A stretch of DNA of 64,000 nucleotides from Sipunculus nudus (taxonomy: Eukaryota; Annelida; Sipuncula; Golfingiida; Sipunculidae). Positions 41,761 through 54,167 of this stretch are shown piece after piece. The notes beneath the pieces are model-generated. The model ran no database searches and was not told where the DNA came from. It was given only the letters and a program-made list of their open reading frames with translations. Within the stretch, counting starts at the first letter, position 1. The number at the start of each line of letters is the position of its first letter. The stretch is taken from the NCBI GenBank assembly GCA_026874595.1, contig CM049318.1, forward strand, positions 27,060,956 through 27,124,955. The letters run 5' to 3'. The position numbers were made by a program, and so were the translations under genes.

Positions 41761-43280
41761 CTGAAAAAAAGAATAGCATTTATTTATTTGTATTAATCCA
41801 TGTTAGAAAAATAAATAAAATTATCATTTTATTTATAAAATTATAAAAGTAATTTGCAATTGAATGAACACTTTTTCTTTTGGTGTGTCAGTGTACTGTC
41901 GGTTCGTGCCGCCCCCTTTTTAACCAAATATCTCTGAAACCTCTGCTGCTTTCTCCCCAATCTGTGCGGACATATTGCTCACACCAATTACATTTGATTA
42001 GGTCTCACTAGCTTACTTGAATTACTTTCTGCGATCCATTATTATCCCTCGCTCCGCGGATACGGGGGACATTGTTTTGGGTTTGTCTGTCCTTCTGTCT
42101 GTCTGTCTTTCTCTCTCTGTCCGTCCGTCAGGTTTCGTTTCCGTGCTTTCCTAATTATTATCCGATTACATCCAAATTTGGGTCAGTGATTGCTTTCATG
42201 CATACCTTGGTTGGGATTGGTTTTGGAGTGTCTGGCTTCTGTCTGCTCTCTGTCACTTTGTCTGTCTGTCAGGTTTTCGTTTCCGTGTGATAACTTTCCT
42301 AAATATTATCCGATTTCATTCAAATTTTGGTCAGTGATTGCTCTCATACATACCCTGGCTCGGATTTGTTCTGGAGTGTCTGGCTTCTGTCTGTCTGTCA
42401 CTCTGTCTGTCCATCCTTTATCAAGCATGAAAAACAACAAGATCCGAATTGGAGGACATTAATTCCAAGAATTTGCTTGTAATCTTCTAAATTTGCATTC
42501 AGATAAGTCGGTGAACAAGAATGCTTTATCTCTGAAAAAAAGACATGAATTCCATAGATCAAAGGAATTGTATGAATTTCAGTTGAATAGAATTATCTTA
42601 AAGTGCTTCCTCGGGAATTAGGCTGGTCGCATCATTTACGGTTTCACGTTTTAAAAAATATAGTCACTATCCTGATGTACCACTGCAAACGATTAAAATG
42701 AAAAGGCAAAACGCCTTATATTTGACTTATGTGATCACTATAGTTGGTTTCTTCTCCACAAGGAATTGTCAAGAGTGGTAAAGCAATTAAATTTATGGAA
42801 ACTTTGGAGATCTCCGGATAAGCGAAAATTTAGTCAGTTTCTCTATAAACGGGGGACGTATTTATGTTATAGCGTATCTCCACAAATCGTTGTTTAGGGC
42901 GTCTGACACAAAATTTACTATATGTATCAGACAATAATTCAAAGCGTAATGAGTTTCAAATGCGCTTGGCAATGTTAGATGTGTGTGTCGGGGGGGGGGG
43001 GGTTATCAGACTTTATAGTTTCCAATACGCGGTATGGTTATAATAAGGTACAAATTTTACCTGAATGTAATAGCAGCTCGGGTTATGATAAAATGGAACC
43101 ACAAAGGATAAACAGATATAGCCAGGGAACGTGGTTAATAATATTTTATAATTCTTTTTCAATGTTTAATATTGCTGTGCTTATGTTAATATTATTATTA
43201 ATTGTATATATATATAAGAGAATTGGTCGATCGAAAAATCATTCAGCAGCGTATATTTATTGCGTTAAATAATTGAGCTT

Positions 43281-43428
43281 ACTGTACAAGGTTACTATGA
43301 TTGGCCGACGGAAGGATCTAGTGGGTCATGACATAGTTGAATGAGCCTTGTTTGTAGGCAGGTTTAACAAGACCAGAACACGCGGCTAGAATATTCTGGA
43401 GGCTGCTTGGAGGCAGGTTCGATATATA
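43281..43428 (-). promoter_or_regulatory. Candidate first-exon module M4
   Basis: TATATA at 43,423-43,428 (minus strand) and donor GTACA|GTAAGCTC 140 bp downstream. The module has small internal deletions that break its plus-strand frame while TATA and donor remain. Confidence 0.35.
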
Positions 43429-44074
43429 GTCGGCCGAACGCCGTCCGACACAGTCATCGATCACCGAGTCGTCCTACAGGAATCTCCCTAGATAAAAAAA
43501 GCCAGTGTTTATAGGTGGTAATACGTTTTGTGTCAGACAGGATTGTACCAAGCGGGGTTAGGCTTGGAATAGTTTAGTTGTAGTCAAGCAGGGCGTTAAA
43601 AGTACTTTAAGAGTGTTGTTTTTTTTTTTTAATTTTTTTTGCGTATTAGATTAGAGCCAGTTTTCGGCAAACGGAAGCCATTTTGGATGATTCTGGAATA
43701 AACTTGGTCTCTTTACCCCTTTGTTCGGTTGTTCGAACTTCAGCGTGAAAGTTCCAGGAAAATATGTCTTCTGCGTGTGTGGTGTGACATACTGGCGACT
43801 CGATCGATATAGACATGAAGAGAAAATCCATTCGTAAATTCAAGGATTAGTCCATTGATTGAGCCGTGTGCCTTAGGCTGTCCTTGTGATCATTCTAAAA
43901 ACCGGAGGTACTACAGCCAATAATCGGAGTATATCTTTGTGAAACTATGAGATCAATACCAGTGACATCGATACTGTGTGTTAACAACATGGTGATTATT
44001 TATTATTTTAGAGTTCCTAACACATGGGATGTTCCGGAACTATTTAGTTTATCTAAATCCACGTTAATTCTTAC

Positions 44075-44115
44075 CTCTTTGTCTGCTTGCTTACTTTTTC
44101 TTTCAGTCCATCAAT
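44075..44115 (-). CDS. 41-nt (or 21-nt) microexon, IDGLKEK
   Basis: Identical in sequence to 23,854-23,894, with the same choice of two donors. Confidence 0.5.
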
Positions 44116-44691
44116 CTGAAAAAAAAAATTACAGTACGAGTCAGAAAACAAATATGCTTAAAATTGAATCAAGTTTGTAAGGGACTGTTATCGTGGTCTG
44201 TTAGTGCTTTTGCGTTTGTAACACTAGATTACGATTCCCTTATACATGTCTCATTAAATTTGTTCCCCAAGAACCGATGGATTGTTTTGTTTCTGAAATA
44301 TTTATTATCACTTGGTTGTAGAAATTATAATCGTAACCTGCATGATCGACGAATTTCAGTGTGCGAGGTGCCTATCTAAAAAGCTGAACCGTATCCAAAC
44401 CGTTCCCGTAGATACTTAAGAAGGTTAACTTTTGCTTTTACCTTTATCTTTCTCTATAAAGATCCTTGACTGTATAAAGCAAGGAACGTATGACAAGCGG
44501 AATTATCAGAGGTTTTTGGATTTGCACAAAAGTGTGAGATGGGAGTTAATCGACTATTATAACTTCCTAATTCGCGGTGTGGATATATAAAGGCAAAAAT
44601 AGTGATGTTATACCGATTGGTTACAGAGAGCTTTCCAAACAAAAGGGATTTTATGGAATTTACTAAATTTATTAAAAAAGGTAATTCTTAC

Positions 44692-44733
44692 CTCCTTTAC
44701 CTTGTGCCCAAGTTCTTTTTGTAAATTTTTATT
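44692..44733 (-). CDS. 42-nt phase-0 microexon, NKNLQKELGHKVKE
   Basis: Paralogue of 24,451-24,492 with HE replaced by QK. Acceptor TTTTTGTTTCAG, donor GTAAGAATTA. Confidence 0.6.
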
Positions 44734-45151
44734 CTGAAACAAAAAGAAATAACTGCATGAATCAGGCAATAATTCAAAGTGTAATGACTTTCAAGGGCCG
44801 TTTGACAATATTAGATGTCTTCAGACATACACACAAGGCCGCGCATGTTTGTGTGTGTGTGAAGGGGGGGGGGTTATTAGACTTTATGGTTTCAAATACA
44901 CGGTATGGTTATAATAAGGTACAAATTTGTTATTGACAGGAATGTAATAGTTCCTACGGTTATGATAATGGAACCTCACAGGATAAAGAGATATAGCCAG
45001 GGAACGTAGTTAATAAAATCTAATAATTCTTTTATAATGTTAAATAATGCTGTGCTTAAGTAAATGTTATGATTAATTGTATAAACATGAGAACTGGTCG
45101 ATCGACAAATCATTCAGCAGCGTTTATTTTTTGTATTAAATAATTAAGCTT

Positions 45152-45309
45152 ACTGTACCAGGTTATTATGATTGGCCGACGGAAGGATCTAGTGGGTCAT
45201 GACATAGTTAAACGAGCTTTGTTTGTAATTTCAAGTAGCCAGGTCCAGCAAGACCAGAACACGCGGCTAGAATATTCTCGTGGCTGCTTGGAAGCAGGTC
45301 CGATTTATA
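45152..45309 (-). promoter_or_regulatory. Candidate first-exon module M5
   Basis: TATAAA at 45,304-45,309 (minus strand), donor GTACA|GTAAGCTT 150 bp downstream, and the 42-nt exon at 44,692 next. Confidence 0.4.
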
Positions 45310-45989
45310 GTCGGCCCAAAGTCAGTGTTCACCGAGTCGTCCTAAAACAATCTCCCAAGATAGAAAGACATTGTTTATAGATGACAATATGTTTTATGTC
45401 AGTCAGATTGTACCAAGCGGGGTTCTGCATAATATACCGGGAGAAGACTGAGTTAAGCTTGGAGAAGTTTAGTTCTAGCCGAGCATGGCGTTAAAAGTAC
45501 TGTAAGAGTACTATTTCTTATTACTTTTGTCTGAGATTAGAGCCAGTTATCGGCAAACGGAAGCCAATTAGGATGGTTTTGGAAGGAACTTGTTCTCTTT
45601 ACTCCTAGAAATTGTTTGGCTGCTGGAACTTTAGCGTGAAAGATACCGGGAAATATATGTGCTCCGCGTTAGTGGTGTGACAACTGGCGACTCGATCGAT
45701 ATAAACATGAAGAGAAAATCCATTCGTAAATTCAAGTATTAGTCCATTGATTGAACTGTGTACCTTAAGCTGTCCTTGTGATCCACCTAAAAACCGGAAG
45801 TACTACAGCCAATAATCGGAGTATTTCTTCGTGATAATGTGAGATCATTACCATGTAGTGACTTCGATACTCTACGATAACAACATGGCGATTGCTGTCC
45901 AGTAATTGTTACAACTTGGCCAGGAGTATGGGTATTAAAGGTTCAGCTGTACAAGTGAGATATAAGAAAACTAGGGCGCCGATAGAGAC

Positions 45990-46160
45990 GAACGAAAAAG
46001 CGGAAAGATAAAAGAGAGGAAACAAACAAAAACACAGAGAACAGGAAGAGGCAGAGAGAGAGAGAGAGAGAGCGAGAGCGAGAGAGAGAGAGAGAGAGAA
46101 AAGAGAAAGAAAGAAGAAAAATAAAATAGTGAGCGAAAGAGGGAACAAGAAATGGTAAGA
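45990..46160 (-). repeat. Polypurine tract
   Basis: A near-pure A/G plus strand (GAGAGAGAGAGCGAGAGCG...). Equivalent to 25.7 and 32.2 kb. Overlapping minus-strand frames are serine/leucine low complexity. Confidence 0.7.
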
Positions 46161-46461
46161 GCGAGATAGCATCAGCTCTTTTTGATAAAAGAAAAAGAGT
46201 CTGCAGCTGCAAGAGAGTACTGTTCAGCCCCGTACTGCAGTGACGACACTGGATGAACGATATCCGAATTTACCAAGATCAAGGACGTAAGAGGCGACCG
46301 AGATAGCTATGTGTTTCCGTTCGAGAGGTTGGCCGAGCAAGTCAAGTAGAGAAGCGAGCTGTTGTCAACCCGGCTAACGGCGCTTCTGACGGGCAAGGCT
46401 TGAGATTGTTAATGCCGTGTATTTAGTTGTCTTTCTTTAGACTATGTTGTTGAAAATCAGC

Positions 46462-46565
46462 GTTAAAGTAATAAATCAAAAAAATTTATTGAGTCGATGG
46501 AATTATTTATTCTGTTAAAGTAATAAATCAAAAAAATTTATGGAGTCGATGGAATTATTTATTCT
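46462..46565. repeat. Perfect-length 52-bp tandem duplication
   Basis: GTTAAAGTAATAAATC starts at 46,462 and 46,514. The two 52-bp copies differ by one base (TTATT/TTATG). Confidence 0.85.
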
Positions 46566-46569
46566 GATA

Positions 46570-48450
46570 TAAACAGAGGCAATAGAGTTATTCAAATATA
46601 TCTATCGCTCACATAATTTATCCATACCCACCTACCTCAAGGGTTATATAATAATGTTTTGGAAGAGGGGGGCTCCCCATGAATACGCCAATGTTAAACT
46701 CTCCATTCACATTAAATTCAAAAAGTTAAAAAAAACCCCAAATTCTTGAAATAAAATATAATATCAGTTATGTATGGTAAATTAATCACTGTTGCACAGG
46801 AGGCGATAGAGGATGGGAGAATGGGGGTGGGGGGGGGGGATTGCTGGATAATACATTTTGAAAATTTACGCTGTAATGGCGCTATTTCCATTTGTTTAAA
46901 TAGTGGCCAAATCGTTTATTTTCATGGAGATTGGATTGTATTTATGCCTCAATAATTCGCAAAACCACACACGTGATCAACCTCACAGACCGCATGTACA
47001 CTGACTCTGTTCACATACCTTAAAATAAAAAGGGAGTCACACGGTTGAAACAATTGGCCGATACCTTTTTATTCTATAATACAGAACCAATACTTTTCGG
47101 GATGACAGTAAATTCTTGGCTGTGGCCCTGCTGAATTTCACCAGACGACCGCTGCCCCTTCACAGTGGTCGGTCTCGACAATAATCCAAGGTGCTGTTTG
47201 GGGAATGGGGTACATCGGCTTCGCTTGTTTGAAGGCCTGGCCGCTGCCTGGTTGTGATACTAAGGGTTGTCCCGTCACTGAGGAGTTCGCACACCGCGCC
47301 TATCAATGATTTTTTTCCCAGAAAGGTGGTGAAGCTTACTTCCGGTTCATAATTTACTCAAATACAAGACTGTGTTATGTTGTACAAAGTGCTAATGTAT
47401 ACAATCGGTGACATTTCTAATTAGCAAGTAACAGATTTTCCAGCGAAGCATCAAACTGAACTCTACATCGTTGTTGCTCCTGAGCTGAACAATCATCTGA
47501 AACTAGAATTCTTAGACAATATTAGTTTAATCAAAATGCGGTAGTCAGGGATGATGATTTCTCAGTATTGTTAGAATCAAGCCATCCTTCACACAGCATG
47601 AAACAAGTCTGTATAGAGGTCAGCTGCTTCAAACCCCCCCCCCCCCCCTTTCATATATTTATCCCATTAAGGCTGCCACGTACCCCTGTTCCACTTTGTG
47701 TTTGACCTCCACGAACACACGCTCACTCTGACACGTTTATTCTTGCATATATATTTTACATTATATATTTTTACGGGTGCCAATTTTGTTGTCCCAGATC
47801 GTCAATTCAGCTTCATTCATTCCTGAGTGCCGTCATTTCTGTCGGGTCTCTTCTTACAAGCTCCTACCCCTTTCAAGGAATATTTGTTTTAACAATTGGT
47901 ATCGGGTCCCGGTTTTCTGGTGCAAACATCTACAATCAATTGGTTCCTCTCATGACTTTCAATTCAATTTTTTTCCATTAATAAACCGTTCAGGCTGGCT
48001 TTTCGGATTTACCAGAGATTCGTGAGATAAAACGACACTGCTCTATACAGCCTGCTCTGAATCAGGCTTTTTGTGATGGTAGTTCCAGTGCCTGCCAGAT
48101 TTAACGTATGATTTCACACATGACTCCTGTCTTAGTGTACCAGCGCAACTTTCTTTCACTGAAGGGACCAAGCACGGAAACAAATCTTTAAAAAAAATAA
48201 AAAAAATAAATGCGCAGTTTTTAACGAGCATAATAGATTATTTTGTTAACATTGCTACTGGTCGTTTTTTATGTTAATAAAAATGTAAAGGTTAAAAAGG
48301 TAAATGTTGGGGTTAATAGTCTGACATCAGCGACGATGTCAGTCTCATCCGACTTTTCACTTTGCCTTCCTGGTCTTTCGGGGCTGTTCATTTTGTAGCT
48401 TTTCTCAGCTTCTAGGGGAGCATACAACCCAAGCAGCCATAATAGGCGCT
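46570..48450. other. Stretch without an assignable gene
   Basis: Contains G- and C-runs (about 46,830 and 47,632). It also has a moderately GC-rich part near 47,120-47,310 with a short minus-strand frame (VCELLSDGTTLSITT), and a plus-strand 82-codon frame at 47,777. None has splice support or a recognised domain. Confidence 0.3.
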
Positions 48451-48474
48451 AGAAGGTTAAACGTTCTACATTTG

Positions 48475-48650
48475 CATGCCGTCCACGACCAGTACCCATA
48501 CACTCCTGGGTAGAGAGAGCGCACCCTTGTGGTAAAGACTTGGCTAGGTGCCTTAACGTAGACAGGGATCAGAACGGGACGCGAACCACCAACCCTTGTG
48601 GTCGCAATTCACGCGCCCCCTCTATCACGCCACCACTCTCCACCGAAGGA
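48475..48650 (-). mobile_element. tRNA-derived SINE fragment
   Basis: On the minus strand GTGGCGTGATAGAGG resembles an RNA polymerase III A box, and GGTGGTTCGCGTCCC about 45 bases on is a good B box (GGTTCGANTCC type). A tail with CCCAGGAGTGTATGGGTACTGG-like sequence follows. No cloverleaf can be closed, so it is a SINE head rather than a tRNA gene. Confidence 0.55.
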
Positions 48651-48911
48651 CTTTCAGTATAAAAATATATTTGTCAACGCGTCTGTTATGCTTCAAGAGG
48701 TTAAACAAACCGTTTTATGTCAAGCTTGGCTGCCATATACCTGACCTTTCATTATAATTATGGCTTTTAATTATTGGCTTGTATTTTGTATGACCACCTA
48801 CATACATTTGTAGACTGAATTCCCTCGTATGTATAATGAGCATTTAGCCTGTTAACTGCACTCTTATTTTAAAGCGTTATTATTTAAATCAATTTCATTT
48901 GTCATTTACAG

Positions 48912-49020
48912 TGCATTGAGCGGACACCAAAGGCAGATTATTGTTGAAGGCATGATTCAGGCACCTGAATCAGTCGACAAGGGTTCTTTTAGTTTTCTTA
49001 TTCCTGTGAGCGGATCAACA
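48912..49020 (+). other. Candidate plus-strand exon, 109 nt
   Basis: TCATTTACAG precedes and GTAAGCTTAC follows a 109-nt stretch open in one frame, which includes GHQRQIIVEGMIQAPE and SFSFLIPVSGST. No neighbouring plus-strand exon was found, so it stands alone and may be chance. Confidence 0.3.
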
Positions 49021-49335
49021 GTAAGCTTACCTTCAAGTGATCCGGTGTGATATGTTCGGATATGGGTCCTTGAGGTTAGTGTTTTAATCGTTCATAATTT
49101 TTTTTTTTAATTTTCTGAACGTGCAGTAATTCCATTGAACAGCTTAAAAGACCACGAGGAAATTTAGTTCTCGGTTTTCTCAGTGAGTTTTCGCCACTGC
49201 CTAACCGTGATTGTTATTTTGCGGTATGAAATTTTGCTTATTTGCACCTTCATTATATTTTCCGTCTCATTAACACTGTCGCTGCAAATAGGAAAGATAT
49301 ATCATGAATACAAAACTTGCTTTTCATATCATTAT

Positions 49336-49379
49336 TTATTTTTCTAATGACCGCTGCTGCTGTCCATCTCCTTCAGTTT
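49336..49379 (-). CDS. Terminal exon of Ser/Pro-rich microexon gene
   Basis: Acceptor CTTTTTTTTGTAG on the minus strand, then two bases that complete a codon with the C left by the exon at 50,494 (CAA, Gln), then TEGDGQQQRSLEK and TAA at 49,336-49,338. The AATAAA at 49,335-49,340 overlaps the stop, implying an exceptionally short 3' untranslated region unless a later signal is used. An alternative phase reads KLKEMDSSSGH and stop, but does not match the upstream exons. Confidence 0.6.
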
Positions 49380-49481
49380 CTACAAAAAAAAGATACAGAC
49401 CATAAATTTTTATTGACACATTATATATAAACTCACATCATATACTCAGTCTTAAGATTATCCGTGCATATATGAGCTTAC

Positions 49482-49530
49482 CAGATCATTTCATTACGTC
49501 CAGAAACGCTTTGTTGGATCGGCATAAGTA
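49482..49530 (-). other. Candidate optional exon, 49 nt
   Basis: Acceptor TGTTAATTAG, strong donor CTG|GTAAGCTC. In the phase left by the exon at 50,494 it reads LMPIQQSVSGRNEMI. Joining it to the terminal exon would create TGA at the junction, giving an alternative C-terminus. It has no paralogue to support it. Confidence 0.25.
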
Positions 49531-50409
49531 CTAATTAACAGATCACGTGTAGCTTATAGCAACAACATCTCGTAAAATACAATTATCAATATTGGCCAGC
49601 GCCGAATTCTGAACAAATGAAGAAAATTATAAACATAGACATGATAATATACTGATATATGGAACAGGCATGTGCATCCATCTAAATGTTTAGGGTAGCT
49701 GCGATTCTGTGATCTAAATCTGGGCTAATGTGTGACTGCTTTCATTGAGAAACATGAAAAAAATTAAAAATTGTGAACTACAAATTAAAAATCTTTTGTG
49801 CTGTAATAATTTAATGGGTCACGATTTTATTGATTATCAATAGTTGGGATTATTTAACCTTGAGACAAGAATTTATTGACATTTACGATCGAAAACCGAT
49901 AGAAAAATGTTCAACATTAAAAGTCAATTGAATATAAGGGCATGTCTGTTACACATGAAAAAAATGATGAACGTATGGATTTAATAACAAGGATAATGTC
50001 ATTTTTGAGATGTGTTTATTTTTCACGTACTATATATGATACAAAATATACTTAAAATAATCTTACAGTACGAATTTGAGAAGGTACAAAAACACGATCT
50101 TATGTAAACTAATCAATATTATTTTGTTATCAAGTTTGGAGGGTAAAATGGTAAAGTTTTGTTCTGTAATAAAACTATTTTCGAAGTGTTTTTGTATGGA
50201 GCGCTATGGTATCATAATACACGTGATAAAGGACTTTTGCGGAAGCACATACATTCAAAAGTAAAAGTTGGTGCTTAATTATCATATTTACTTCGCATAT
50301 ACGATAAAATATAGGAAAATGCATTCAGAATCACAATTCTGTGACGCGTCTATTTAAGGTCTTTCATAAAATATGGTTGTAAATAAAAGCAAAGTCACGC
50401 AAATGGAAC

Positions 50410-51195
50410 GACCATGACAGATATGAAGTTTATTTTAGGTGAGCATAAATTACCATCCACGAAAGTCTGGAAAAATATGTAAAGGGTACTTACGTGAACT
50501 AGAGGATGCTGGCAGTGCTTGCGGCCACTGGCTGAAGTTCTCTACTGTAAAACAAGTTAATATAAGTGTAGTTGAAAATTTGACAGTTAAATTATAAGCT
50601 GAATGCTTTTAGACACAAGTTATTACTAAATAGAGTAGGTTGAAGAGATGCATGTTCTAGATGTGCAAGAAAAGGCAAATGTTTTAACTGTGATACAGAA
50701 CAGATCTTGTGATATAAAACATACATTTTAACTTTTAACAAATTATATGAAAAAATTATGTTTTAGATTCTACAAAACTATATTTTAAAACATTATAACA
50801 ATATCAAGTTATAACTTGCATACAATGGAAATTACGATTTTTTTTTTCACGAAGGAAACAAGACGTCCGGAGGGCACACGCTTTCCGGAAAAACTCTGAC
50901 CCAGATTAACAGACTAGAACATGTAATAAAAAGACAATGATCCATAGTTTGTAAAGATTGGTAATAAAAAGACAATGATCCATAGTTTGTAAAGATTGGA
51001 AAACATTTATCAAAGTTGCGATGGAAATAATAATTTGACGTGTTTTCATGACCTTGACCTTGAACTTTGACCTATTTAAAATTACACATACAGATTCAAA
51101 CAATTCCGATAAACGAAACGCGAAAGTATCATAATACACGTGATAAAGGACCTTTGCCGGAAGCACATCCAAGCAAAGGTGCATTTGTTTAAACA
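50410..51195. repeat. Duplicated exon-intron segment, copy 1
   Basis: Matches 55,150-55,870 from ATGAAGTTTATTTTAGGTGAG through the exon, a TTTTTTTTTCACGAA run and TGACGTGTTTTCATGACCTTG. A short related piece (ATCATAATACACGTGATAAAG) also occurs at about 50,210. Confidence 0.8.
50494..50544 (-). CDS. 51-nt microexon, ENFSQWPQALPASSSS
   Basis: Acceptor CTTGTTTTACAG, donor CAC|GTAAGTACCC. Only the phase with two leading bases is open: ENFSQWPQALPASSSS, rich in S, P and A. The C from the previous exon plus TA makes Leu. It is a duplicate of the exon at 55,230 with nine extra bases, so the frame is kept. Confidence 0.7.
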
Positions 51196-51214
51196 ACATA
51201 GATTTTTTCAACCA

Positions 51215-54081
51215 TTTTACAGTATACCTGCTTAGTTACAATTTTCATGCTGACAAGGGTTTCTATATTGTGTTGAATCTGGTCTATTTCTATGTTTACT
51301 TTAAGAATTATTTTCCTAATCATTTGGTAATGCATCCAACATACTATTATACCAAAGCAAGTTTATATTTAATTGGTGCGTGCCTGAATTTCTTCATATG
51401 TAAGAAATCTAAAGATTCCTCTATCGTTCACTGTGATCTCTTTTATGTATATAATGCCTGAGTTGTAAAGTTTTCTAAAAATTTTACCTTATTATCAATC
51501 TTAATATGGGAATTTTACCACAGAACCTGGCCAAAGATATCTTTCACTCCTGTTTGTATACTGAAGTTAAATTTACACCATACTTGCATGACTTCTTTCA
51601 GAAGGATGTCCTTTAAAGAGACTGTCTCATCCAAATATTCTCGATTGAGATTACATTGAAATGTAAGCTCCCCCATAGGTAAGGTCCTTTTTGATTTTTC
51701 CAAGGATTGCCAGGCTTTTTCTTTAAGATTCATTCGATCCATTTTATATTTATTGCATAGTTTTGAGTTTCAGGGTGGATCATATTCAGTTGTCTTTTAT
51801 TACTTTATTTAAGCATGGTCTTAGTAGTATACCCAGAATATTAACTAGACCCTCTGACCATTTCAGACCTTTTCCCTCTGTTGTTCTTTTAGCTTTGCGT
51901 TTACCTTGTTGGTTATGTACCAGAGGCATTACCGCAGTTTTCCCTAGATTAATTTTAAGACCTGATTTTTTCAAAATATTTCATTATATTCACACTATCA
52001 ATAACACTGTTAATGTCTGAGAATATAAAAAACTGTGTCATCAGCATATTGCAGTATTTTATATTTATATTCATTTGAGGAGACTGCATTTAATTTGTTC
52101 TCTTTTTTTTGCTAACAATTCACCATATATTATAAAAACGTATGAAGACAAGGGACACACCCGTCTCACTCCCCTTGACACTTTGAAGAATTCTGAGCAC
52201 CACCCATTATTTATAATACATATTTTCCCTTCATGGTATAATACTTTATCCAGTTTATTATATTTTTTCCAAACCCAAAATATGAATGGCCATTCTAATC
52301 AGTCGAAAGCTTTTTCAAAATCTACTGTTGTTAGATACCCGTCTTTATCTTGTTCAACTGTAATATTTATAACTGTAATGATCTTATTTATATTCTCCCC
52401 TATGTACTAACTTTTAATGAGACCTGTCTGATCCCCATTAATTTATTTTGGTAACACAGATTTGATTCTGCTTTGAAATGAGTTTGGAATCAGTGTTCTG
52501 TAATGAAATTTGCCTAAATTTTTATTTCAAGAGGAGATATTTTTTTTGGTAACAAAGTAATAACTCCCTGTCCCTGGGTGATACTTAAATGTCCAACTTT
52601 TAGTCCATATCTTATAGCTGACAGAAGGAGTTCCTTAATATCTGTCCAAAAAATGTCTATAAAACTCTGCAGGGAGACCATCCAATCCAGGTGATTTTTC
52701 CATTGCAAATGATTTTAAAATTGTAAAAATCTCCTGTTCTTTTACCAGTTCATCGCATAAAATTCATTCTCTGAAAGTCCCCTTGTTAGGTCCTGTATTA
52801 GGAAAAAAACTGTTACCTTGAATTGTTTGGTTGGTTAAACTAGATTTATAGAGATTTTCATAATGATGTTTTTCAGCTCTCAAAATTTCTCTTAGGTCAG
52901 ATATTTGCCTCCCATCATTTAGGATAAATTTATTTACTGTTTTTGGTTAAAGTTCCTTTTCACCAAGTTCAGGAAATATTTAGTTGATTTTCCCCCTTGC
53001 TCATACCACCTGCATTTACTTCTGAATAAAGCCCTTTTTGTTTTCTCCTCCAAATATTTTTCTCTCTTTTGTTTTTTTTTCTAATTCAGTGTGGCTATTA
53101 GAATTCTGTAGAAGTTTAATCTTATTTTCTTTTTCCAAAATTTTACAATTTTTCTTTGCATTTAAACTTTTACTGAAGGCTATAGATTTACGTCTAATAT
53201 ACATTTTAATGATATCCAAAAGTAAGGGTGGGTTGGCTTCTTTATTTTCTATTTGGGCATTTTGTATAGTTGTCTTATACTTATGTCAGTATACTCTTGA
53301 TTATGTAATAAGGTACAATTTAACTTCCAGTATCAAGGACCCTTTTCAGGTAAATGGGCATTCAACTCAAGAATCACACCTTCATGATCTGAATTACAGA
53401 AAGGAACAATATCAGTCTTTGTTACCATTCCTTTCAGACCACATGACACCGAAAAATAATTAGTCGGCTTCTTTCAGGTGATGGTATAATACGGGACCAA
53501 GTATATTGTATTTTATCTGGATTACACAATATCCACATATCACTTAATTGGGTTTCTTCCATGTATTCTATAACAATTTTCCTAGCTTTGTTATTATTAT
53601 GACGCTGTTTAGTCAGGTTTAACTTTAAATCGAGGACTAAATTCCAATCACCTCCAATTATTCTATTATCAACAGATATACTCTCAATCTTCTGAAATAA
53701 TTCTTCATAAAAGCTTGGTTAATCATTATTTGTACCATTATATAGACTATTGTCAATTTATAATCACCCAATATACAATCTAATATAACAAACCTGCCAT
53801 CAGCATTTCATAATCTGCTGTGAAATTTCACAGGATATGTTAAACTTAATTAAAATAGCTGTGCCCCTTGCGTTTGAGTCCCCGTGGCTGAATACAACCC
53901 TGTGACCTCATCCTGCCCTCCATTTGCATTCAGTTCTGTTACTGCTATGCGTTTCCTGCATAAAAATGATTCCCACATCAGTTTTCTTGTTTAACCAGTA
54001 AAACATCTGCCTTCGCTTCGAAAAATTACCCAAACCACGGACATTGATGGACATAATCTTCAATACTTTATTTCTCGACAT
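51215..54081 (-). pseudogene. LINE ORF2 remnant (AP endonuclease and reverse transcriptase)
   Basis: Starts MSRNKVLKIMSINVRGLG and continues with FMQETHSS, FSHGDSNARGTAILIK, typical of LINE AP-like endonucleases. Reverse-transcriptase landmarks: TTVDFEKAFD near 52,310, SRGVRRVCPLS near 52,160 and LQYADDTVFY near 52,040. C-terminal KLYNSGIIYIKEI and GIFRFLTYEE near 51,400 match the usual L1 tail. Frames change repeatedly and stops are frequent. Confidence 0.8.
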
Positions 54082-54167
54082 TAGAATATAGATGTAAAGG
54101 ACTGTCTAATAGATATGTGAGTTATAGTAAACTAATGATTTGTAATGATAATAATAAAAGTACATTT

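Larger units (their letters stand above)
40161..42574. repeat. Recent tandem duplication, 1,207-bp period
   Basis: 40,161-41,367 is repeated as 41,368-42,574 with only a handful of differences (for example CCACGG versus CCGCGG). The junction GTATG|AACATC joins intron sequence to the inside of a 60-nt exon. The ends share ATGAA microhomology. Confidence 0.85.
43551..46215. repeat. Segmental duplication block B, copy 2
   Basis: Second copy of 23,321-25,990, with small indels. It holds the 41- and 42-nt exons and module M5. Confidence 0.8.

Noticed and set aside
40865-42462. Plus-strand ORFs with SVCLSFCLSVFLSLSV
   Set aside because: They lie in a dispersed repeat with TCTGTCTG runs that is inserted in an exon, and both copies come from one recent duplication.
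47777-48025. Plus-strand 82-codon ORF as a gene
   Set aside because: No splice sites, no recognised domain and no second copy to support it.
48475-48650. A functional tRNA gene
   Set aside because: Only A- and B-box-like motifs are present; stems do not pair and the tail is SINE-like.
53038-53463. Plus-strand 141-codon ORF
   Set aside because: It is antisense to the LINE ORF2 remnant.
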